A DNA stretch of 64,000 bases from Apoderus coryli (lineage: Eukaryota; Arthropoda; Insecta; Coleoptera; Attelabidae): positions 7,750,001 to 7,814,000 of the forward strand of contig OU452210.1 of the NCBI GenBank assembly GCA_911728435.2. The letters are read 5' to 3'. The notes below the pieces were generated by a model. It had not been told where the DNA came from. It made no database searches and was given only the letters and a program-made list of their open reading frames with translations. Shown here in pieces: positions 48,551-62,500 of the stretch. Every line of letters starts with the position of its first letter. Positions within the stretch are counted from its first letter, which is position 1. The position numbers were made by a program, and so were the translations under genes.

Positions 48551-51500
48551 TAAATATACATTTATATAATCTGAACCTGTTCTTTGAAATGCGTAAGTCA
48601 TTACTAATGAATTAAAATTAATTCTATTTTGTATACCTTAATTATTACGAAATTTAACCTTAAAACTAAAAAACGCAAATGTGCAATATATCATTAAATT
48701 ATTGAAGTAAAATATTATTGCATATTAAGAATACGTTCACTGTCCCAATTTTTTTTGTATCTATAGAAAAACGTGTTTCTAACAAATTTTAGGAAAACCA
48801 TCGATATAATATATTAATTCAATAATCACTGCATATTTGTATTACCACAGAATTACAAACAATTTACTGCGTGTTAATCGTCTAATGATTCTTCTCAATT
48901 TCTATTGTTGTCATATTATGTGCTGATTTCTTTTATATTCATATTTTATATAAATGTGTAGAATTATGAAATTATGTTTATTATTATTATTATGTATTGT
49001 TTTTGATACGGTTTTTGTTTTGTTTCTTTTTTCTTTTTAGAATTAGATATTAATTAGTTTGTTGTGATATAGTTGATTATATTTTTAGTCATATTGTCTT
49101 GTAATTATTAGGTAGGTCTGAAAAGAAACACAATTATATGTTTCCTAATTTAACTTAAACTTGGTTGAAATTGTTTTTCTTAGTTTTGCTTTGAAAATAT
49201 GTAGCTTACCATTCTCACTAGAATTTAATATAGCCAAAATCTGTAATGATTTGAAGGAATTTTGTCTGTAAAAGCCGCATCGAGGATGTTTTGCATTTTC
49301 CAAAATTAGAATATTCAAAATACTAATTTATGAGGAGGACGATTAGTGAGCAATAGTCTTTTGTCAATTTGAAGTAAACTTTCATTTGGCTAATATCAGT
49401 TGAAAACACTGAACAAATTTTAGTTGATGTCGATTTTTGCAGCTCTGGAGTGATCTCATTTACCTATATAGGTACAACAGTTTAAGGGCAAGTAAAGATA
49501 GGTTAATGGATCATTATAAAGAAAGACTGCTGTCCGATATGAGCTTTTTAATCAAGATAAAAAACTTTTACAATTATTTTACTTTAGATAACTTGTCGTA
49601 GTCACAAGAGGCCAATACACACACAACATTACCTGAATTTTGAGATGCAATAAAGATAATAATAATAAAGTAAACTTTTAAACACTGAAAATAACACCAC
49701 TCCAAAGAGTTTTTGTAAGCTGATTCCGTTTTACCACATCTTTCAGTTAAATTGATATGACATATTCTTGAAACACTCTTCTATTTGTTTAAGGATGCAA
49801 CGATGAATTCACTCTTATAAAGGGCACGCGCTGGAAAGCGAGGTGAGCGTGAAAAGCTGATATCTGGCATAAAGGCTATACCTACCAGTCAAATTCAGTG
49901 GAATATACGAGTAGGTACGTAAGACATCTCTAACAATTTCTTACATGAATATTCAATACTTGAAACTAAACAATGTTTCTCAAAATAAATAAAAAAAACC
50001 TTCTGATAATTTATTTTTATTTAAAAAAGTAGTCCATTATTCCAATTCCAATTGGAGCAGGAAGAAATATTCCGGGATCACAATTTCTTCATTAATTCTG
50101 CCTATACGATTCAAGCGTATTTTCTATATTTCAATGAACTATAGAAACTAAAAATTACAAAAAGGAAAGTTTATTAGTTGTGTTTAATCCAAGCCATCGA
50201 TAATAAGACTTACCATTCTTTGTGTAGAAATGTGGTTTTAATTTGGTATATTAAACACATTCTTATTTGAATTTAAAATAAATAAAAAATTATTATATAC
50301 CTATATCTTCGTCATATTCTGCTTCTTTAATTCTTAATTTTCACAATAGATTGAAATTAAATTAATGATTAAATATTACATAGTGTTTAACTGACAGGTT
50401 TCATAGCGTTGAGTGAAAGTAGCTTTGGGAGGAATCAGCGCTGAAATCTAGTGTCATGATCGCAGGAATTCCATCTAAAATAATCAAATTTTTGTACCAC
50501 TTTAATCGTTCTTTACAGGGAATAATAATTTGCTATTCATTTCAACGTAGACATTATCTTGGAAAAAATTATTAAACATATTTGTATATCATTAGATTTA
50601 AAAAAAAAATCCGTTTTTTTACAAATTACATTAAACTGTGTTATTATTCATTTGTTGTATCAGATTTTCGGTGATCTACTCCATGTAATTCAGTTTTTGT
50701 CGGAGAATTTTCGTCAATGGCATTCTGCTAGCTCCCAACACTGGGCGATAGATTGTGATTAATTTATCTACTCAGATTCATGTCGATTCAAAAGTAAACA
50801 TTCTTTAAATTGTGTTTCCATCTGAACACACGTTGAAGTTGATTGTGTGGAGATGTACCTTTTTTTGGCAATACTATAACCAAAGTTAATCCGGTACTAT
50901 TATAGACTTTGATATCACGGAAAACGTTCTTAAGATATTTTAGTACCCAGCGAATTCTTTCCTGAAAGATGAAACTTCAAAGATTGTAAAGTTGACTGAT
51001 ATCGTCATTGGTTACCTACCTACCGACTAGGTCCTTGAAGTTTTTAATTCATCGTACCTATAATGATATTACAAAAAGTATTCAAAAATTAACACTAATA
51101 AGAAATAATTAATAAGCCGAACAGCGTACATACAGGTGCTCGGATCTTGAAAAGCTAAATAAGCAAAAAGCTATAATTTGTTATTGAACAGACTTTTTGT
51201 GAAAATTTTGCTGTATAAATATGTCATCTGCACACCTCTTCTTTGTTTACACTAGAACCGTTTTCGATACATATACATGTTCTCGCTATTTACATGTTAT
51301 AGGTATGTACAGGTACCTACTGAAAAGGTTACTATTTTCGGTATGATGTTAATTAAAAAAAAAAGCAAGTAATGCACTGAAATAATTGCTGAAGTTAATC
51401 AAAACTTTGTCTTCTTTTAGATTTTAGATGAATAAATACGCAAATTGTAAACATGCAATATTGGGAAAATGGGATTTTCCGATAAATATTTATCCTGTAT

Positions 51501-53559
51501 ATTTATACAGCACACAAATATAAAAAATTCTGGGAACATACTTTGTAAATAGAGATATTTAAGTTCATCGTTAAAAAGTAAAAATATATGCCCACAACAG
51601 AGGAACGAATGTTTAAAATAACATAAAAGAATTTCCTACAGACACAATAAGAAGAAATATACACGATGAAAATATTTTGCAAAACATATCCGTTCTTATT
51701 ATGTGAAAAATTGCATTTGCCATATAAATAACTTTAAGATGAAGCATAATGGCATAGTGTTGTATTTGTTTTCTAAATCTGTTGATTAGAATTCTTCTAA
51801 CATACTTATACAGGGAATCCACGCGTTTGTTTTCCTGGCAATTCATGGGTAAATGGCGCCCTGGATTTTACTTACACCAACTGCCTAACCGCAAGAATAA
51901 GAATTTGTTAGGTAAAAACAGATAGCTTGATATCAGTGGTATTGTTTTCTGATGAGGCACGCTGTGGTCTCTGGAAGACATCAGCAACCGTAAACTAAAT
52001 ATTTTAATCTACAAAAATTTCGAAACTAGAAAGTTGTTTATGTTTCAAAATTTCAAGTTCACTTCGTTCAATACCTTGAATTTAATCTAATTCTGTTAGT
52101 TTCTCTCCCCTACTTTTTCTATGTAGGTACCGTACTTTTTGATAAATATTTGGGGTAGACGGGAAATTTACTAGGGACGGTATCTTTTTTTAGGCTAGGT
52201 ATATCTAATTTAACTGCAACGATCTCACCGGTTTTGGTGTCCTGTTCAGAAACTTTTTTGAGAAAAAACAAGTATGCATTTTTTATGTAGAAAACATTAT
52301 TTTATCACATTTGTGAAACAAATAGAATAAAAGTCACAAGAACAAAAAGTTAGGTTCTAATTAAAGCAAGGGTCCCCCCGTTTACCCGCCTATGGTCGTC
52401 ATCATCAATTTACGACATTAAACTAGGTGAATAAATCTGCGACATTTGATTAATTCGTCTTTAATCGTTTCGAAATTATTTCAAAAAAATCGTCCTCAGG
52501 CAGTCATCTTTAACACCCTGTACCTTCGTAAATAAGGACTTTTCAAAAAATTACAATTTAGGTTTTTTTCATGATTAGACGTCCCCTATTCTCTCACAAA
52601 TTTTGACCACCTATTTTAGAAACAACTGGTATTATAATTTGACGGGAAAGTTTTGGAGTGACACAACCGATTTTTTTATTTGTAATTAGTATATAATTAA
52701 TTAGTTTAGTTAGTTAGATAGCTAGTTGATTGTCATGCCTATTTCTTATTTTCGTAGTGTAATAATGGACTTTGTCCGTAAATAAATAAATAAATAAATA
52801 ACTATGGAACTGACACTATGTTTTCGCATCTCGCAAATTAACTATTAATTACCATAAACTTTCCTTGCATGTTTAAATTATATGGTAATATATCTTCCAA
52901 CCTATTTATCAGTGAATTTATATCAACCTGGCAACACCGCTAGTTTTGTGACAGAACATGAAACTGTATGAGCACAGTTTAATATACAGTTACTTCACTT
53001 CGTGTCGGAAGGTTTTATCTCTCTGTCTTCAAAGCAATTCGCCGCTACTATACTTATAGTATAGTATCTTATAGTATATATAGATATAGTATATATAATA
53101 GCGGGCCAGAAATGTGGCTGGGATTGCGACGTGTCGATGCCGTTTTTAGCGTCTACTGACCCTTCTTGTCTATAGTTATTATTCTATGGTATGAGCATGC
53201 GGTATACTATGAACATAACATTATTATAGTACAGAATTAGCATGTTTTGTATTTACAGAGTCAACAACAATAACAGAAACAGATAAAAAAAATAATTTTC
53301 AATTTATGTTTTTTTTTTAATTGTTGCCAAAAGTATTTCCTGTAAATTAAACATTTATTGGCAACACTGGCTACTCTATATTTGACGTTAAATGACACCA
53401 CGCGAAAATATAATCGTTAAAAATCGATATCTAGTCTATTTGAGTCGAAATTCGTTCAATTAAAAATTAAGGGTTAGGGGATGATTTGTGATTTGTTTAC
53501 AAAAGCAATGCGAGGTTTTCCAGTATGAATCCTTTTAATTTTGTGTTTTTTTATTCAAG
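48551..53559. other. Region upstream of HMGCR
   Basis: AT-rich DNA with no exon recognised except the region directly before the HMGCR start. A repeat with an AAAT tail lies at 52639-52801. A palindrome-rich stretch (repeated TATAGTATA) lies at 53045-53100. The HMGCR promoter and non-coding first exon are probably within the last kilobase. Confidence 0.4.
52639..52801 (+). repeat. Retroposon-like tail ending in (AAAT)n
   Basis: The segment ends in GACTTTGTCCGTA followed by about five AAAT units (52779-52801), the form seen at 3' ends of some insect non-LTR retrotransposons. It starts with GACGGGAAAGTTTTGGAGTG, which also occurs at about 57078 with two changes. No reverse transcriptase fragment is seen. 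Confidence 0.45.
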
Positions 53560-53566
53560 CGGAACC

Positions 53567-56500
53567 ATGGCAGCACGAATTTTCCGAGCTCATGGTGAAT
53601 TTTGTGCAACACATCCTTGGGAGGTAATTGTAGGTACCTTTACATTAACTGCATGGATGTTAACATTGGATCAAACACATATTATCTCACCTACAAGGGT
53701 AACTTCTAAAATATGTGCTGGATGTATACAAGAGGTAAGCAATGTGTACCACTAATTTATTTTTAAATACGTAAACTAAGCATTTTTTAAAATAATATTT
53801 AGGTATATCTTGTTTGTTAAATGATATAAGTATGCGTTGTTTTTAATATATGGTGACATTAAAAAAAAGCTTTAAGAAAAATGCTTTGTTATGCATATGG
53901 TTTTGATAAAAGCCGCGATTATGAGGCAACACGTGCCGTGAAATACGAATCTAGGAACTAAAAGCATATTAATTACAATTAACGTATAGCTAGCTGAAAG
54001 CCAGCGATAATTGAATAATAAGTGAACACGAAATTAAGGTTTTGAACTTAATATAGCGCTTTTATGAATAAGTTTCTTGTTATTGGAAATTAAATCCTAT
54101 TATTTGATAGAGTACTAATAAATTCCAGAGATAAAATTTATTACACCACGTAATAACAGTCTATTTTGTTTATGTTTATTTTCTCGTTTGCCCTTTTGGT
54201 GTTCCACTGCCATACTTTACATAATTTCTCCTCTTTCTAACAGTTATTTCATAAACTTATAAACACATGATTATTTATGCTCTTTTAGATGATTTTTACA
54301 CGTTTTACTGACTGATTGCTACAGAGTGATAAAACACATAGAAATCTGCTTCTACAAGACACTTTATGCGAGGTGTGTCCATAAAATAACGACACTAGGT
54401 ACTCCATTAAAGTAAAGTAAATGCGAATTTGACTTTGGGATGGTCTACTATAAACTTCTGGACAAACTATACAGCGCGTTGCGTCTTGATAGATAACCCC
54501 CGATTTGTTCTTCAACAATCCGGGTGGTTTTCTCGTATTCCTTCAGTTAAGCACGATCATAGTTGTGTTCAATCTTCTTCTGAAGTTTACAATCCTATGA
54601 ATATTGAATAGGTCTGGATCTAGAATTTGTGGAGCATGTCCTAGATTTCCAAAGCTGCCATCTTTATCACCTACAAGGTTGACCATCTCAAAGAAAGTGC
54701 TTCATTGCATGATAGTGGAGTTGTACTCCAATTTCGCCAGCTTGTCATTTTTTGGTTGTTGTCTTCGCTGTGTGCATGCTCCCTGACTTAGGAAACCAAT
54801 ATCATGTTGTTGTTCCTGTTTCCTGGGCTGCACCCACAAGCCAGTTGTGGTTTTGCAGTGCTGGCCAAGCAGTCCAAACGCGAATAGAATCATCGCAATC
54901 TTTGTCAATTCCTATGATTTGAGGAATCTCATAAATACCCGGCCGTGAATCATCTTCCACGTCTTCTTGGCCATCTTGGAAACGCTTCAAAAGCTGGCGC
55001 ACCATTCGCAGTCATACAGTTGGTTTCGCTTTTTTCAAGTTCCATGTTCATGTCATATATAAGCAAGCCCGAAAGAAAAACTGTGGCTCCAGCTCCTTAG
55101 AACTATTAAGAAGGAGTATATCTTGAATAATGGATTTGATTTTCGTGGTCATAACATGGACAATCAGCTGAATTTATGTCCAGACTTTAAATTTAAAACT
55201 CATACCAAGAAAACATAATGCCGCAATGGAACCAGATACGTTTGTCCATTCCAAAAAAAAAAACCGGCAAGCAAAGCAATAACTTATCTACTTACGTAAT
55301 ATTAATACTATCGCCGCTAAATGTTTTCCAATAACATGCTAATATTGATGAATGGCCGGAGATGCTATTTCAGCATAAATATGGTATAGGTAAATTGTAT
55401 ATAATAAATAATTTATTGAGAACGTATCTTAACATTTTTCAAAATATAGATACCTATCTAAATAACACTTTAGAGGACATTTTTCATTATTATTACTATT
55501 CTGCTTTAACTGTTTATTTAATGCCGATATGAGCCCATCATACCTATGAATATTGTTTACAAATGACAAAACACGCCTTGAAATGCAAATTTCTATTCAT
55601 CAGATCACACATACATAATAATTTGGATAAGTGTTTTACCCGTTTTTTTCTTTTTGAAAATTATAGATTTTATTTTAGGCAGAATACAATGCAGCTGATA
55701 TGATTGCAATGACAATGATTAGATGCTTGGCGATCTTGTATTGTTATTACCAATTTTGTAAACTTTACAAATTTGGTTCGAAATATGTTTTGGGTAAGAT
55801 AAAATTAGACATAGTAATTTAAATATTCTGAATAACTTTAAGAAGATTTAATCGCTTGCAAGTATTTTTCTAGGAGTAAATATGCCAACAAACACAGAAA
55901 ATCAATCTACTATGTAGGATAATAAAACTATTAATCCCGTTAATGCCATGATTTAAATGAAATACAACTATCCAAATCATTGTCGATGGCACTGAACTAA
56001 TCAAGGCTCTTACTGAAATATTGATTCTTTTGAAAAGTTTCCTAGTTTAGCATAAATTTTCACATATTGGGATTATGTTAGGTGCTGGTGAAAAATGAAA
56101 TACATAAATGTAGAGGTATAATAGCGCAGATACATGTTTTATCCATTTTGATTGAAACTCGTAAAAATAGCCAAACGATAATCCCAGTGTCGGCATTTGT
56201 AGCGATACGTCCGAACTTACCCTAATCATAGGCGTGCGCACAAACACACAAAACTGCATTCCTCTTATTATGTCTAACCCAGTCCATTATATTTACTTCT
56301 AAGATAGTTTTGATTCATTCGTTATTTCCCTTAATTTTATTTTTAACGCAAAAGTTTTTGTGATTGATATATCAGGGGTTCAGATCCAAAAATATGCTTC
56401 CTCAAACTCTAAGATTCTATGTTGTTCTTGTCTAAAATATAAATAAACTGTTGTAACTCCACAAATATAATTTATAATTGTTTTTAATTTCTTTGTGTTC

Positions 56501-59500
56501 ATCTAGTCGACAACACAACCATACATGTTTCGAAATTCTAGATGTCATCGTCAGTGGTACAAATACACTTTAGAAATCTCTGATTAGATTGATAAAAACA
56601 GTCCCGAATGATTTTTAGTTGGATTATTCGCAAATATTTTTGGTATTTTGAAAAATATTTTAAAGTTTACTTCCCGCACAGGGAAAGTATTTTGAACACG
56701 CTAAAAAAATGAGATAAAGACGGATATAACCATTTTGAAGTTCCCTGAGACCATTTCCAGATGATGGAAGTCTGTCTGTGTGCTTTACAGCGATAGGTTA
56801 CTTTTGATATTTGACCCCATAATTCTCGAGAAAATTGCGTTTAAAATTTCACCATTTAGGTAGTTGGAACGTATCTTATTACAATTAAAATACAACATTT
56901 TAAAAGAGGGTACTGTGGTGTCATTGATAGAACGTTCGCTTCGCATGAGGGTTATGGGTTCGAATCCTAGTTTTTGAATAAATTAGTTTGTTACGTTAGT
57001 TTATTGGAAACAATATAATAATAATAATTATTATTATTAAAATTCTGTTTCATTACGCAGGTCATATATTTTAACTTGTCGGGAAAGTTTTGGGGTGACA
57101 CAACCGATATTTTATCTCGTAAACGAAGCAACATATGAAAAAAATACAAGAGATAAAAAATTTGTAGTTTTAGTTGCTTTATCTCAACACAATATCGAAA
57201 TTAACTTACAGTCAGTGGCGTCCATTTTTTTGTCAAAATTTTGTATTAAGTTGCCCCGATGGCCTCTGGACTTAATAATTTTGTCTAGTTACAGCCTTAT
57301 AAGCTCCCTATTTCTAGCAACAACGCTGCCAAATTTCAAACAAATCGGTAAGAAGATATTTGACTTAATTAAAATAACCGGTACCCAAAAACGTTAACAT
57401 CTTGTATCTGGGAGACAATGCTTTTCCGGACGTATGTTTATGGGAACTTTTTTTCATAAAACGACCTGAGAAATCACCCCCTTAAATATTCCAGCGTCTT
57501 TTTGAAACACCCTGTATATTTTCTCCTCGCAATTATGGACTATTTCACAATAAATAAACTGACTAAAAATACAGCTCTTTATATACTTTACCAGTAAAAT
57601 CTTGGACGAGACATCAATGAACAACTATTACGAACATTCGTGAATTGTAGACAAACCTGACAAGGATGAGCAATGAGAACAACTAAGTATACCTATATGC
57701 ATCATATAATGCTCTATGACTCGAAGAGCGCTACAATATCATTCATTTTTGTATCCTAAATATGTCTGCCACATCATTTTAACGAATTAACATTATAAAA
57801 TTCATCGATGTACGAACTTACATGGCTGATTAAATTTAATGGGATTTATATGTCTTCCTTCTGTTGCCCCATACACGCACACCTCGGTACGTTTCCTTGC
57901 GAACACACGACGGCAATGGTGATTCTACTTCAGTCATTTCAGACTTATTGTATAGCATTTCAGAACCATACTGCTCTCACTTCAAGCACCCATTCTATCA
58001 CTCAGATGCTCCCGGTTTCATGAAATTCAAACGGTCCTCATTCAAGTTGCAACGTACATATACATATGTGCAATTTGAGGGTCGTCATCATGTAAGTCGA
58101 GACTACCGGCCTGGCAATTTAATGGTTATTGGAGTAATTAATGTTATTCGCTAACTCCACGGTGAAATGAATGGATATTTGAATTACAATATAGGCAGTT
58201 GAAATAATCGAAAACTCTTATTGAAATTTGATACGCATCCAAGTACTTTTTACATGCATTCGCAAAGGATTATTTTATTGTACCACTGGGGCACTGTGAG
58301 CATAGCTGTTGTCTACTGCATTGATGTCTGCCTTAATACCTGACACTCGACAATAGACAAAATAGATACGAACATGACCATCAGGAGGACATTACGGTGA
58401 GAAACCCCAAAAAATATTTTTCTTCCCAAATTTTTGGAAGACATCATCATAAATATTTGATCCTTTCGAAATACGACATTTATACTGATAAAATGATTAT
58501 GACACAAAAAAAAAGGTGAATTTTGAATTTTTTCGAAAAATATTTATTCATCAATATCCATTTTGTCCCCTTCAAAGTAATCCCCCTCAGATATAAAGCA
58601 CTTATGCCAGCGCTTCTTCCAATCCTCGAAGCACTTCTGAAATGCGCTTTTCGGTATGGCCATCAGCGCTCGTTCTTCGATTCTGACTTTATCTCATCAA
58701 TTGTGGAAAAACACTTTCCTTTCATTGGTCTGTTCTCTATTGGGAATAGGAAAAAGTGATGTGTGAGCTGGTGCATTATCTTGATGCAGAATCCATGATT
58801 TGTTTTTCCACAATTCCGATTGTTTGAGCTGTATTGCTTCACGCAAACGTTGCATAACTTTCTTGTAATATTTCTTATTAACCGTACGACCTGGTGGCAA
58901 GAACTCATGATTCACTACGCCATTGTATTCGAAGAAAACAGTTAGCAAAACCTTCACATTTGATCGAACTTGGCGTGTTTTTTTCGATCTTGGCTCTTCT
59001 TGGGCATTGGTTTCGACGTCATAACCATATACCCACGTTTCGTCACCAGTTATGACCCTTTTGAGCAAATCTGGATCGTCGTTGACATCATTCAACAACT
59101 CCTGAGCGATACTAATGCGGTAATTTCGGTACAAACTTCGCTGCCACACGTGTCATGCCCAAAACATCCGAGAAAATTGTATGGCATGAGCCGATTAATA
59201 TACCAACATCCTCGGCAACTTCCTTCATAGTGATTCGACGATTTTCCAAAACCATTTTCTCACTGTTTCGATGTTTTCTTCGCTTGTTGACGTGGTTGCA
59301 ACTCCAGGACGTTCATCGTCATCAACATCGGCCTAGCCGATTAGAAATACTATAGTTTCGACTTTCTACAATATTTAATTCCATTCGCCTCAGTTATGTG
59401 AGAGTTTACCCTCAAATGAACCACTTGGAAAGGATCAAAATACTAAAGAATATGATTAATTTTGTTAAATAGCTAACAAATTTAAATAACAGCTGCTATT

Positions 59501-62500
59501 TTGTTATTTTACTTTACAGAAAAAGAGTAAATACAAGGTCAACTATTTGCAGATGCCCCTGAGTAAAATGCAAGGATATCACACGTGATTTATGTCTCGA
59601 TTTTGCAAAATCTATCCCGATATATTTGAACATCCTATATATCTTAAAAACTGTCTATTGCAAGCTACACTACTAGATCACGGTCAACCGAACACATGAC
59701 CGCGAATCTCCATGTTCACTAAAATATGTACTTCTTGAAGCGCACTGTATTATTACTATAATGTTGGTAGAGAACGTACTATTATAATATAAATAACAAT
59801 ATTGAAAGAAAAAATATAGCTTCCAGCTCTATAACTATTTCAACATAAAATAAGGAGAAAATTTATTCAAGGTCGTAAAATTCATCAATAACTGACCTTA
59901 AGCCTGCTACTCACTACGCGCGATTTGCCAAGTACTTGTAAAAGTAGTGTGTATGTATACTCGGGTGTACTTGGCGTTCTACTTATACTTACTAGTCGTT
60001 CGTTTGCAATGGCTGCCTTTTTTGAAATCCTAAACTAATTAGTGTCTATTTAAGTACATTGGTGTAGAATTATTAGAAGATTGATAGATCCACCCTGCTG
60101 TAATTTAAATACGATCCAAACCTTCTTCACTTGCGCTCCATTTTCTTATTTTAGCAATTGTACTTGCTTTTAATGAAATGAAATATCATATCTTGCCACA
60201 ACAAGCACAGTACTTGCTTGTCAAGTAGACTTACATTTTCCCAACGAAATCTTGTAAATTGCCAAGCTCAAAGTGGTGTATAGGAGTTTGTGTATAACAA
60301 GCACTTGTATGGTTCAAGTCAAGTAACTTGTCACGTAGCACGTAATGGGTAGTGAGTAGCCACCTTTAGAGAAAGTAAAACTTGACTGGATAAATCTATA
60401 ATATTTTATATAATACGTGTTATTTCACTTATTGATCATAATATGTTTAGGTATCGCTGGGATTTTCACCGTCTTTTCAAGCTTCATATTTACTTCAACA
60501 GTTTTAAATCTTTTACGAGTTGATGTTAGTGATTTAAAGTAAGTGTATTGATAACTTCAATGAGAGATATTAGCGATAATAAATTTTCTGTTTAATTTTA
60601 GAGATGCTTTATTCTTTTTCCTACTGTTGATTGACTTTTCAAAAGCAGCTCGACTGGCACGATATGCACTCAATGCTTCTAATAAAGATGAAGTTCAGAG
60701 TAATATAGCTCAAGGCATGTCAGTGTTAGGACCAACTATTACGCTAGATACAATTGTAGAAACTTTGGTTATTGGCGTTGGGACATTATCAGGTAAAAAT
60801 ATTATAGTACGAATCTTCTAGACTAGAAACCGAGTGTCACAAAAAATTTGTTACTGCTTTGAAATATTTTATGGATAACAAAATCATCATCGCTTTGAAT
60901 GCTCATTCATTTATCATCAAACCAGGAATATCCAATGGCATTGAAAGTGTCATTACAAATATTCTGGAGAATCGCTTTTTCTTCAGTCATGACATGAAAT
61001 ACACTTTTGCCTTTTTGCTTAGAAATAAATGATTTACCGTTTATATACGTAGGGGGTCACCACGTGTACCATGGAGTTTTGCAGCAAAAATTTAATATTT
61101 GTCCATTTCTGGTAACATTTCTTTAAGGCAGACAGATTAAAAATATTCTCAAAAATGTGGAATATCAAACTTATGTTTTTTAATGGAATACCCTGTAGAT
61201 TATTGAATTTTTTAATTGTGTAAGAAAAATAAAACTCGGAAGCGTGTCCTGTATCTAAGACAAAACGTTTTGATTTATTTTAATTTATCTCAAAATGAAT
61301 GTTATCAGAAACAAAATAATTATCATAAATTAATTTTTCATTTCAAAATAATTTCCTGAATATTCTTAAGTCCGTATTTCAAGTTAATAATATTGATTAA
61401 AATATTTTTTATAAAAATACTGTCAAAAAAATAACACGATCTTAACAATTTCGATTGAGAAACTGTTTGTTCAAATGCAAATACTCGTTCAAGTTGAAAT
61501 TATTTAACGGAACAGATTTTACTGATAATCCAATACAAAAAATGATTGAAAACTACATTTTAGATAAAAATTGACTTAAAAAAAATTATTTTTGATTGGA
61601 GATATGGAAGATTGTACGAATAGTAGCACAATTTGAACAATAGTTTATATTCATAAATAAAAATAACGTAAGCTAAGCTTTAGTGTTGCTTTACTTTAGG
61701 TTGAAGATGATCGCTTTTCCTTTTATTATTGATACATCTTCCTTGCTAAGTGCCAACTGAAAAATCCATAGCACCTTTAATTGGACGAATATAACAATAA
61801 CAGCTCTGTTAATAGTAAAATATTATACTTCCTTACCTTAAAACTAATCAGCCTTATTTATATGAATTATTGCACAATGAAAATTAATGAAAACGTGTTG
61901 TTATGAATATGTGATATTAATGATCTGTAAATATTCATACCTTAAAGTATTTTATTTCATTACAATATTATGTGATTGTCTAATCATATATAACGATAGT
62001 TAATTTAATAGTAATGAACTTAATAAATGTTAAAACTAATTAAATAGGACATGATATTGTTTGAGTTAAAAAGCAATTTTAAAATTTCAAAACTGCAATA
62101 AAATACCATCCAATTAAGAAACAACAATAACATTTTTATTGAAGGACCATGTAAATTTGAAAATATCTTCAGATTGTGGACTACTACTATAACATACCTG
62201 CAATAGTGTCATGTCTCTGTCGATATGTTTATCTTAGTACTTAGTCTGTTAATTTTAATTATTTTTAATTTTTTAGGTGTCCATCGGCTAGAGCTTTTAT
62301 CTTACTTCGCATGTCTTTCCGTACTTGTAAACTATATAGTATTTATGACATTTTATCCGGCATGTCTGTCGTTAATACTCGAAGTAAGTAAGCTAGGTAT
62401 AAGGTTTTAATTCCATTTATAATTTTTTTTTATTGGAAGAAATATATTTTACATATGGGGCTCCTTTTTGCGGATGTTTTGAACACGTATAACACAAACT

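Larger units (their letters stand above)
55794..60450. other. HMGCR intron 2, rich in insertions
   Basis: A 4.7-kb intron with at least six separate repeat or transposon pieces: the CCACAAA family copy, the dispersed repeat, a tRNA-like unit, a CCCTGTATA-type repeat, a mariner pseudogene and a MITE, each listed separately. No additional exon is seen. The flanking exons join in phase, as expected for HMGCR. Confidence 0.7.

Noticed and set aside
51613..51846. 77-codon minus-strand frame with hydrophobic C-terminus, considered as a chemoreceptor fragment
   Set aside because: No diagnostic receptor motif and no neighbouring exons that continue it.
56910..56978. Functional tRNA gene
   Set aside because: The A and B boxes are present, but the acceptor stem ends do not pair and the T stem is imperfect.
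57095..57397. 100-codon plus-strand frame
   Set aside because: It lies inside a repeat with CCCTGTATA tip and has no recognisable domain; its start overlaps the repeated GGGAAAGTTTTGGGG block.
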